Shown here: one piece after another, positions 32,951 to 41,618 of the stretch
How positions within the stretch are numbered: position 1 is the first letter of the stretch
Layout: the number at the start of each line of letters is the position of its first letter
Assembly: GCA_016871575.1 (NCBI GenBank)
Contig: VHCW01000005.1
Coordinates: 1-64,000 of the forward strand
From: Verrucomicrobiota bacterium
GTDB lineage: Bacteria; Verrucomicrobiota; Verrucomicrobiia; Palsa-1439
Reading direction: 5' to 3'
DNA length: 64,000 nt
Position numbers and translations under genes: made by a program
Notes under the pieces: generated by a model
The model's database searches: none
What the model was told of the DNA's origin: nothing
The model's input: only the letters and a program-made list of their open reading frames with translations

Positions 32951-35515
32951 TTATTTATAGAAGGCCATCACTTCCACGAGATGGCGGCCGGTGTTGGCGG
33001 AGTTGTGCGGTTGCGTGACGCGGATGTAACGAACGGCGCGCGGCGTGAAGGCGCAAGTGTAGCCGTCCTCGGTAGAAAGCTCTTTGTTGTTGCGATGGTT
33101 GGCGACCATCTCCCAGTGTTGGGCATCGTTTGATACCTCGACAGTGAAGCCATAGTAACGTTCGTCGTTGAAATAACAGACAACGACTACGCGACCAACG
33201 GTCATCGGCTTCTCCAAATCCACCTGCCACCACGGAGTGGGGTCTTGCTTCACATCCGTCGCCCAATAGTTGTTGCTGTCAAAGCGGACACCATCGTTGG
33301 CCAGTCGCGCGGGATGCTCCGGCAGCGCATTCGAACACGTCACCGGTTTGCCGGTCGTTAGACTGACGGCGTCTTGCTCAACCGGCTGCGGTTTGAAGTC
33401 GCCGTTGTATTTCGCCCAAAGTTTTTGCGCGACGGCGACGCTGTTGCCACGCGGTTTCGCCGGGAACATTTCGCGACGGTCTGACCATTGTGCCGTCCAC
33501 TTCACAAGCTCTTGGTTGAACTTCTTCTCGTCGAAAGGCGCGTTGCGGCGAAGCGATTCGGCAGCAGCGTCCAGGAATTGTTTCCATCGCGGCGCGTAGT
33601 AACCGTTCAGCATCCCCGACCATTGTTTGCGCGCATAATCATTGATCGCCTGCGTCTCGCCCCAGAGCGTCAGCACACGACGGGCGTTCCACTCACACTT
33701 CCCACCCCAACGCTTGGCGTCTTCGAGGTTGCGACCGAGCAGGAATTCCTCTCGCGTAGCGAGCAACTCATCAAGGTCAGCGATCAGGTCGAGGAAACGC
33801 CGCGCCGCCTTCTCAAACTGCACGGCGTCTTTCGCGCGCCACGCTTTGGCCATGTTGTTGTGGAGCAGACCTGCGTGATCAGCGAGCACCTGACGCGCGA
33901 CATTCACCAGATCGAAACGGAACGTGTCCACGCTGCCGAGTTCGTCCGCCGCCTGTAACAAATCGCGCCACGCCTCGGCCAGACGAACGTGATCGTAAGG
34001 AGTCATCCAGCGTGAGCGGGCCAGCGTCGGCACGGAAGTGACTGCCGACGCACTTCGGGCCGGTGTGTTGAGAACCGAGTCGAACAGTATCTGCCAAGCG
34101 CGTTGTGTTCCGGTATTGTTCCGGCCGTACCGATGATGCGCGTAATCGTTAATCCACGCCTTCATGTCCACCGGCTCGTCACGCCAAGCGTTCTCGAACA
34201 TCAAATCGTAGGCGACGGGGTTGTAGCAGAGTCCTTCATTGACAAAGCCGAGGCCGATGAGTTGGCCGCTCGTCGGGTCGCGCCGCGCAGCGAACAGGCC
34301 TTCGTTGTTCTTGTTGAGGGCCGCGCCCAAACCGGCCGTCCGGCCGAAACTCTGCACGTTGCACCAGAGCCACGGTTTGCCGCAGAACGCATCGGTCTTG
34401 TCCCACATCGGTTTGTTCTCGCAATACAAGTCGAGTATGACCAGCCGGTCGTTGGGAATCGCGTCGAGGAATGCCTTGATGCGTGGTTGAGTCCAAAACT
34501 CGCGCTTGAACATGAATGCCCAACCTTGCAACACCCACACGGTTTGCGGATCACTCGTGGCCATGCCGTCGTAGATGGCACGGCTGAGGTCGGCGAGATA
34601 TTTCAAGTCCCCGTTCGGCGGGACCATCTCGATGAACGTATCCGCCGCGTAAAAGTGACCGGCGCCGAATCGCTTCGCCTGTTCCTCCAAGAACATCTTC
34701 GCGATCTTCGCGAAGAGCGGGTCTAGCGGATCGAGCAGATTCGTTTCCCATTCGATCCATTTGACGCGTTGCAACGGGGCGCTCGGGAAAAGTTGCGCGA
34801 CTGCCGGTGGAACGTGGCCGGTGAAACCTTGCAACACCGGCGTCATGCCGAGTTCGCGTTCGCGAGCGAGAATGTTCTTTTCCAGTTCCTCGTGCTTCGC
34901 GATCCAATTCTTTGGCAACGGTCCGCCGTAGCCGTCGAGGCAACCCATCCATTGAAACGGAAGATACGGCGGCCCGGCGAGAAACTCGGTGATCTGCGCG
35001 TCGCTCATGCCAAGCCGGCGATACACGGCCTGCCACACGGCTTCCTGTCCCGTGACCGACAACGGCATATTCACGCCGTTGAGCGCCATCCAGTCAATTA
35101 GCCGCTCCCACTGCTTCCAGTCCCACCACGGTAGCGAGTAGCCGAAGCAGCAATAGTTCAGGAAGTAACGATGCTTCGCCCAACTCACGCGCCGGACCTT
35201 CGGCTCCACGCGCGGCAACGGCTGCGGCAGGTTCAACTGGTCGCCATACCACGACACGTGGCAGTGGCAGTGATGTTTCAGAAACCAGTTTAATCCCATC
35301 GCCATCGCCACGCCATTGTTGCCGCGGATGACGACTTTCTTGTCGCGGCTTTCGATCTCGAACACGTCACAACCGTTGTCCGCAGCAATCGTCTCGAAAA
35401 CGAATTGGTCTGCATGCTTCGGCAGCAATCGGTGCAACAACGACTTTGTCGCGTCGTTCGCTTCGCACATCGAAATGTAGAAGGTCAGCAGCAAACACAC
35501 AATGCAACGTTTCAT
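32951..35515 (-). CDS. exported alpha-N-acetylglucosaminidase (GH89) with C-terminal F5/8C (CBM32-like) domain
   Basis: 854 aa from ATG 35515. MKRCIVCLLLTFYISMCEA is a signal peptide. The NAGLU family pattern is clear: WWDWKQWERLIDWMALNGVN, MTPVLQGFTGHVP, RFGAGHFYAADTF, and GFVNEGLCYNPVAYDLMFE near residue 427, which matches the conserved catalytic-region motif. The last ~135 residues are a discoidin-type carbohydrate-binding domain (PWWQVDLEKPMTVGRVVV, RYIRVTQPHNS). It releases terminal alpha-linked GlcNAc from glycans outside the cytoplasm. Its start overlaps the stop of the amidotransferase-like gene (ATGA), and an AraC regulator is divergent from the pair. Confidence 0.88.
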   Translation of the reverse strand: MKRCIVCLLLTFYISMCEANDATKSLLHRLLPKHADQFVFETIAADNGCDVFEIESRDKKVVIRGNNGVAMAMGLNWFLKHHCHCHVSWYGDQLNLPQPLPRVEPKVRRVSWAKHRYFLNYCCFGYSLPWWDWKQWERLIDWMALNGVNMPLSVTGQEAVWQAVYRRLGMSDAQITEFLAGPPYLPFQWMGCLDGYGGPLPKNWIAKHEELEKNILARERELGMTPVLQGFTGHVPPAVAQLFPSAPLQRVKWIEWETNLLDPLDPLFAKIAKMFLEEQAKRFGAGHFYAADTFIEMVPPNGDLKYLADLSRAIYDGMATSDPQTVWVLQGWAFMFKREFWTQPRIKAFLDAIPNDRLVILDLYCENKPMWDKTDAFCGKPWLWCNVQSFGRTAGLGAALNKNNEGLFAARRDPTSGQLIGLGFVNEGLCYNPVAYDLMFENAWRDEPVDMKAWINDYAHHRYGRNNTGTQRAWQILFDSVLNTPARSASAVTSVPTLARSRWMTPYDHVRLAEAWRDLLQAADELGSVDTFRFDLVNVARQVLADHAGLLHNNMAKAWRAKDAVQFEKAARRFLDLIADLDELLATREEFLLGRNLEDAKRWGGKCEWNARRVLTLWGETQAINDYARKQWSGMLNGYYAPRWKQFLDAAAESLRRNAPFDEKKFNQELVKWTAQWSDRREMFPAKPRGNSVAVAQKLWAKYNGDFKPQPVEQDAVSLTTGKPVTCSNALPEHPARLANDGVRFDSNNYWATDVKQDPTPWWQVDLEKPMTVGRVVVVCYFNDERYYGFTVEVSNDAQHWEMVANHRNNKELSTEDGYTCAFTPRAVRYIRVTQPHNSANTGRHLVEVMAFYK

Positions 35516-36312
35516 TTCGACTCCTCTTCTTTGCGCAGCAGCCACGTTGCTGCATTTTGCCAGAACTGCTGGTATTGATTCCAGTAAACAAAGTTGCAGC
35601 CCCAATGCGGCGCCGGGTCGGATGTGTAGGCCAGCACACGACCCTTGCCGAACCGGCCGACGGCGATCATGGGATCGCGTGTGCCCTCCCACACCGCCAA
35701 CACCTCGCAGCCGCGCCGGGGTTTGACGATGTTGTAGCCGAGAATCGGCGGCATCGTCGCAAGATCGAGACCCGCGAAGATCGGATGATTGGGTTTCACT
35801 ACGCGGCCCCGCCAACCTTCCGTGCTCTCGCGCAGGTCTTCGTGCTCCAGACATTCGACAGGTAATACCTCCCGCAACTGCGTGCGACCCCAGCCGCCTT
35901 TACCCATCTCGCCGTTGAAACTCAGCCAGCCACCCAGAAACAGCATGTGTTTGCCAGCGCGCAACGCTTCGACGGTCAGACGGACACGGTCAGGAAACGT
36001 TAGCGGTTTCTTGCCGAACTTGCTGCGGTCGAAGAATTGTGGGGCAAGCTGAAAATTCTTCGCTTCAACATCCGAGAACACGAAGGCATCATACTCTGTG
36101 AGGATTTCTTCATAGCGCCCCGGTGCCAACCGGTAAAACTCCCAAGTCGGCACGCTGGTCACCCGGTATTGACTCCCCGACTCGATGGCGTCTTTGAGCC
36201 AGTGGCCGTAGTTGAAAATGTCCGTGCCTTTCCAGGCGTAGTTGAATGGCGTCTCGGCAAACACCGGGCCAAGCATCACCGCCCAATCACCGACGTAGTA
36301 GATGTTTTTCAT
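35512..36312 (-). CDS. putative glutamine amidotransferase-like (ThuA/GATase1-like) protein
   Basis: 266 aa from ATG 36312, with no signal peptide. The fold resembles the cytoplasmic 'putative glutamine amidotransferase' family: WAVMLGPVFAETPF, YDAFVFSDVEAKNF, GKHMLFLGGWLSFNGEMGKG and GKGRVLAYTSDPAPHWGCNF. A clear class I nucleophile elbow is not evident, so catalytic activity is uncertain. The gene is co-translated with GH89 and probably acts on a glycan breakdown product or as a regulator. Its TACAAC box 7 nt before the ATG has only a weak -35, consistent with activation by the adjacent AraC protein. Confidence 0.72.
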   Translation of the reverse strand: MKNIYYVGDWAVMLGPVFAETPFNYAWKGTDIFNYGHWLKDAIESGSQYRVTSVPTWEFYRLAPGRYEEILTEYDAFVFSDVEAKNFQLAPQFFDRSKFGKKPLTFPDRVRLTVEALRAGKHMLFLGGWLSFNGEMGKGGWGRTQLREVLPVECLEHEDLRESTEGWRGRVVKPNHPIFAGLDLATMPPILGYNIVKPRRGCEVLAVWEGTRDPMIAVGRFGKGRVLAYTSDPAPHWGCNFVYWNQYQQFWQNAATWLLRKEEESK

Positions 36313-36319
36313 GGAGTTG

Positions 36320-36325
36320 GTTGTA
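36320..36325 (-). promoter_or_regulatory. -10 box of the GH89 operon
   Basis: TACAAC on the minus strand, 7 nt before ATG 36312. No good -35 is present 16-17 nt upstream, as expected for an activator-dependent promoter facing an AraC gene. Confidence 0.4.
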
Positions 36326-36403
36326 GCCGGTCCCCGCGCCGCGCGCTTCGCACCGCTGCCCAAAAAATGTCGCTATTCTTGCCACGGCTATTTATCATGC
36401 CGT

Positions 36404-37246
36404 GCCGTGGCGCCAACACGCGAAAGAGCAACGGACGCTGGCCTCGATACGCCGGTTCAGCGGTTGATCTTGGTGGACGAGATCGAGCGGACACAAACCG
36501 TCCGGTTTCAATCCCAAAGTCTGCCCGGTCATCTGTTGCACATCGTCACGGCTGGCACCGTGAGCCAGTGGTCCGAAGGACGAGCCGAAGCATTCGGTCC
36601 GAACGCGGTTGTGTGGTATCACGAGAACGAACCGGTCCGCGGCGAGATTCTTCGTGCGCCGTGGCGGTTCATCACCATCAACTTCCATGCCCCCACGCTT
36701 CCGCCGCCGCCTGACGACCGCCGCGTCCTGCGGGCTGATGCGACGACGCTGCGACTCGGCCGGCGGCTGTTGTCGTTGTGGCGGAATCATTCAATGCCGC
36801 CGTTGGAAAGGCAGTTTCACTGTCACCGCGTACTGTTGGAATTGCTTCACCATTTGTTATCGCGCGACAACCTCAAGATGGCGCCTCAGCTGGGTGCAAA
36901 ACTTTGGTGGCGCATTGAGAAACAACTCCGCAGCCGGCTGGAAGAACCTATTACACTTGCGGATGTTCAACGCCTCAGTGGCTCCAGCGCACGATCCGTT
37001 GCGTGCGCCTGCAAAGCTGCTACTGGTCTGTCACCCATGAAACGGTTGCGGGAAATTCGTCTTGGTTACGCGCGTGGCTTGGTGCAGCACACCGATTTGC
37101 CAATCACGGAGATTGCGTATCGGGTCGGCTATGCGCGTCCCCAAGAGTTCTCGCGAGACTACCATCGCCGTTTCGATGTCACTCCGCGCGGCGACCGAGA
37201 GCGCGAGCCAGTTTACCGACAGTTGGAACAACCGTCACCCTCATGA
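36404..37246 (+). CDS. AraC-family transcriptional regulator
   Basis: 280 aa from GTG 36404; longer readings from 36302 would run into the divergent gene's start and are unlikely. The N-terminal half is a cupin-like sensor (HLLHIVTAGTVSQWSEGR, VVWYHENEP). Residues ~180-265 form the double helix-turn-helix (ITLADVQRLSGSSARSVACA, then PITEIAYRVGYARPQEFSRD). It is divergent from the amidotransferase/GH89 operon and most likely controls it in response to a sugar ligand. The recognition helix of the second motif is well conserved. Confidence 0.85.
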   Translation, partial: AVAPTRERATDAGLDTPVQRLILVDEIERTQTVRFQSQSLPGHLLHIVTAGTVSQWSEGRAEAFGPNAVVWYHENEPVRGEILRAPWRFITINFHAPTLPPPPDDRRVLRADATTLRLGRRLLSLWRNHSMPPLERQFHCHRVLLELLHHLLSRDNLKMAPQLGAKLWWRIEKQLRSRLEEPITLADVQRLSGSSARSVACACKAATGLSPMKRLREIRLGYARGLVQHTDLPITEIAYRVGYARPQEFSRDYHRRFDVTPRGDREREPVYRQLEQPSPS

Positions 37247-37301
37247 CAAAACATTGGTTAGTGCAAGGAACCGTCGTTCTTGATGGCGGCCACCGACAAA
37301 G

Positions 37302-38207
37302 ATGAATCATGGCGCCATGATTGTCGGACGCCTTGCTCCCACACCCAGCGGTGGCCTGCACCTCGGCAATGCGCGCACATTTCTCGTCGCGTGGCTCTCG
37401 GCGCGCGCCGCGGGAGGGCGCGTGTTGCTGCGGATTGACGATCTTGATCAGGCCCGCGTGAAACCGGGCTACGTCGAGCAGGCGCTCGAAGATTTGCGCT
37501 GGCTCGGACTCGATTGGGACGGCGAACCGCTTTACCAAAGCCGCCGCAACGACGCCTACGCTGCCGTGCTCGAACAACTCCGCGCTGCTGGTTTGGCGTA
37601 CCCGTGCGTCTGCAGCCGACGCGAGATTGAGTTGGTCGCGCAAGCCCCGCACGCCGGCGACGAAGGCCCTGCGTACCCCGGAACCTGCCGGAACAAAACG
37701 CACCACACGAGCGACCGCAAACCGGCGTGGCGTTTCAAGGTGGACGACACGCGAGTCGAGTTCGACGACGCCGTGCACGGACGTTGCGAGTTTGAATCAG
37801 ACGACTTTGTGATCTTCCGCAATGATGGCGTTGCGGCCTACCAACTCGCGACTGTCGCGGATGATAATTTTCAAGGCGTGACTGAAGTGGTGCGCGGCGA
37901 TGATTTGCTCCGCTCGACGGCCCGGCAGGTGTTGTTGTATCGCGCGCTGAAACTGACGCCGCCGCGTTACCTCCACGTTCCGCTGGTGCTCGACGACGCC
38001 GGCCACCGGATGGCGAAACGCCGTGACTCGACTCGACTGGCGGCACTGCGTGAAGCCGGCGTTGACGCCGCAAAAATCATCGGCGCGCTTGCGGCAAGCT
38101 GCGGCTGGGCGGAGCTTGGCGAGCGAGCGATGCCGAAGGAGTTGCTCAAGCGATTTGATCTGGCGGTGTTGCCGCGAGAGTCGGTACGGATTAGTATCGG
38201 CGCATGA
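37302..38207 (+). CDS. gluQRS: glutamyl-Q tRNA(Asp) synthetase
   Basis: 301 aa from ATG 37302 (an ATG at 37317 is also possible). It is a truncated GluRS-like catalytic core: GRLAPTPSGGLHLGNARTFL holds the HIGH-type motif, a Cys4-like zinc site is supplied by YPCVCSR and YPGTCR, and HRMAKRRDS is the KMSKS-type loop. There is no anticodon-binding domain. This matches YadB/GluQ-RS, which places glutamate on queuosine of tRNA-Asp rather than on a tRNA acceptor end. The following gene overlaps its stop (ATGA). Confidence 0.88.
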   Translation: MNHGAMIVGRLAPTPSGGLHLGNARTFLVAWLSARAAGGRVLLRIDDLDQARVKPGYVEQALEDLRWLGLDWDGEPLYQSRRNDAYAAVLEQLRAAGLAYPCVCSRREIELVAQAPHAGDEGPAYPGTCRNKTHHTSDRKPAWRFKVDDTRVEFDDAVHGRCEFESDDFVIFRNDGVAAYQLATVADDNFQGVTEVVRGDDLLRSTARQVLLYRALKLTPPRYLHVPLVLDDAGHRMAKRRDSTRLAALREAGVDAAKIIGALAASCGWAELGERAMPKELLKRFDLAVLPRESVRISIGA

Positions 38208-39031
38208 AAAGGTCAGTCATCGCGATGCTGCTGCTTGCCGCCGTCCTATGCCGTGCGGCCGATCCGCTGCCGGATGGCGACACGGTGATGCAGCGACTGC
38301 TTGCCCGGTCGCAAGCGCTCGCGAAAGCGGAGCAAGGCCCGGAGTACACTTACGAAAAATGGTTGGTGATTGAGGAATTGGATGGGCGCGATCAGACGGC
38401 GAAATCGGAAGAACGGTTGTATCAGGTGCGCTGGGCCGGCGGATTACCGTTGGAACGACTGATCAAAATCCAAGGCCGGCAGGTGACCGACGCGGAACTG
38501 CGCAAGGAAGCAGAGAGGGAAGAACGGCTCCGGCAGAAGTTCGCGGGGGTGGACGTTAAGAAGAAGGCGGCTCAGAAGGAAGGCTGGGTGACGATGCAGT
38601 TGCTGGAGCGTTTCCAGTTTCAGGTCAAGGAACGAATCGTTCTGCACGAGCGCCCCACGTTGGTGGTGTCGTTTCGCCCCAAGATGGAGAAACTTCCGGC
38701 GAAGACCATCGCTGACAAGCTGCTGAACCAGTTGGCGGGCACGGTGTGGGTGGATGAAGCGGAAGCGGATGCCGCCAAGTTTTCGGTCACGCTATTGGAA
38801 CCCGTCTCGTTCGGGTGGTTCGGAATTTTGGGAGCGTTGCACCGTTGCGAATTGGTGTCGGAACGGCAGCGGATGCCGGGGGGCGTCTGGCTCGCGACCC
38901 GTCAAAGTTTGTTGATCAAAGGGCGTTTCTTCTCCAGCACGTTTCGTTTCCGTCTCACGGAGAATTGCAGTGGGTTTCAGCCCGCCGCAGTGGCCGCAGG
39001 CGTCACGCCTGCGTCACCCGCGCACCCGTAA
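38204..39031 (+). CDS. exported protein, unknown; C-terminus supplied by a palindromic repeat
   Basis: 275 aa from ATG 38204 (ATGA overlap with gluQRS). MKRSVIAMLLLAAVLCRA is a signal peptide. The mature part is rich in charged helices and beta strands (TYEKWLVIEELDGRDQTAKS, LLERFQFQVKERIVLHERPT). It somewhat recalls outer-membrane lipoprotein-sorting-like proteins, but I cannot assign a family. The last ~13 codons (VAAGVTPASPAHP) and the stop lie inside the palindromic element at 38990-39044, so the original tail has been replaced or extended. Confidence 0.7.
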   Translation: MKRSVIAMLLLAAVLCRAADPLPDGDTVMQRLLARSQALAKAEQGPEYTYEKWLVIEELDGRDQTAKSEERLYQVRWAGGLPLERLIKIQGRQVTDAELRKEAEREERLRQKFAGVDVKKKAAQKEGWVTMQLLERFQFQVKERIVLHERPTLVVSFRPKMEKLPAKTIADKLLNQLAGTVWVDEAEADAAKFSVTLLEPVSFGWFGILGALHRCELVSERQRMPGGVWLATRQSLLIKGRFFSSTFRFRLTENCSGFQPAAVAAGVTPASPAHP

Positions 39032-39044
39032 AGGGTGCGGCTAC
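38990..39044. repeat. double-hairpin element forming the end of the upstream gene
   Basis: GTGGCCGC/GCGGCTAC ends, hairpin GCAGGCG/CGCCTGC around TCA, and hairpin GCACCC/GGGTGC around GTAAA. The stop codon TAA of the + gene is in that second loop, and the element abuts the stop (39041) of the minus-strand thioesterase. Confidence 0.75.
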
Positions 39045-39442
39045 CCCAATAATTCTCCAAGCCACGGCGGGGGACGGATCGGTTTGCCGGTGGCGTCAAC
39101 GACGGCGTGGACGGTGTAGCCGCTGGCCACCGGCGCGCCGGTGGCGGCTTGGACAATTTCGTGATCGAAACGGATTCGGGCTTTGCCGGCGAGCGCGACA
39201 CGGTTCGTCATCCGCAGCAAATCATCGTAGCGCGCCCGTCCGCTGAACTCGACGTGAGCTTCCACCACGGGACAGAATGCGCCGCGCCGTTCCATCTCGG
39301 CGTAGGGAAGGCCGAGCGAACGGAGCAGGTCCGTTCGTCCGCACTCGAACCATTCGAGCGCGCGCGAGTTGTAGAATCCGCCCATCTGGTCGGTCTCGCT
39401 GTAGCGGACACGGAATTCGGTGATGTTCTGCTTGGTTGACAC
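39041..39442 (-). CDS. YbgC/4HBT acyl-CoA thioesterase
   Basis: 133 aa from GTG 39442; a TTG at 39481 lies in a palindromic repeat and is less likely. It has a hot-dog fold with FRVRYSETDQMGGFYNSRALEWFECGRTDLL-type spacing: the catalytic-region motif YSETDQMGG with the DQMG Asp, and a helix rich in GRTDLLRSLG. It hydrolyses acyl- or 4-hydroxybenzoyl-CoA-like thioesters in the cytoplasm. It stands alone on the minus strand between two + genes, with palindromic elements touching both ends. Confidence 0.83.
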   Translation of the reverse strand: MSTKQNITEFRVRYSETDQMGGFYNSRALEWFECGRTDLLRSLGLPYAEMERRGAFCPVVEAHVEFSGRARYDDLLRMTNRVALAGKARIRFDHEIVQAATGAPVASGYTVHAVVDATGKPIRPPPWLGELLG

Positions 39443-39473
39443 GGTGGTCGCGTTTCTAGCAAGAAGTGCATTG

Positions 39474-39495
39474 TAGGGCAAGCGCCTCGCTTGCC
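39474..39495. repeat. hairpin element between thioesterase and oxidoreductase genes
   Basis: GGCAAGCG/CGCTTGCC around CCT, with TGTAG at the left. It belongs to the same hairpin set (AAGCG..CGCTT) as the elements in the uvrA genes. Confidence 0.6.
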
Positions 39496-39503
39496 ACTGT
39501 CGC

Positions 39504-39532
39504 TTGCCACATGAGCCGGCGCAGATTACACT
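39504..39532 (+). promoter_or_regulatory. promoter of the FAD oxidoreductase gene
   Basis: TTGCCA (39504-39509), 17-nt spacer, TACACT (39527-39532), then 6 nt to ATG 39539. Confidence 0.55.
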
Positions 39533-39538
39533 CGGCGC

Positions 39539-41551
<2,013 letters not shown>

Positions 41552-41581
41552 ACGAACTTCTTATTCGGAGGATCTTTCCGT

Positions 41582-41609
41582 TTGCGCTTGTTGACGCGGC
41601 GATTATGAT
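41582..41609 (+). promoter_or_regulatory. promoter of the HZS-alpha-like gene
   Basis: TTGCGC (41582-41587), 16-nt spacer, TATGAT (41604-41609), then 9 nt to GTG 41619. Confidence 0.55.
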
Positions 41610-41618
41610 GCGGCCATC

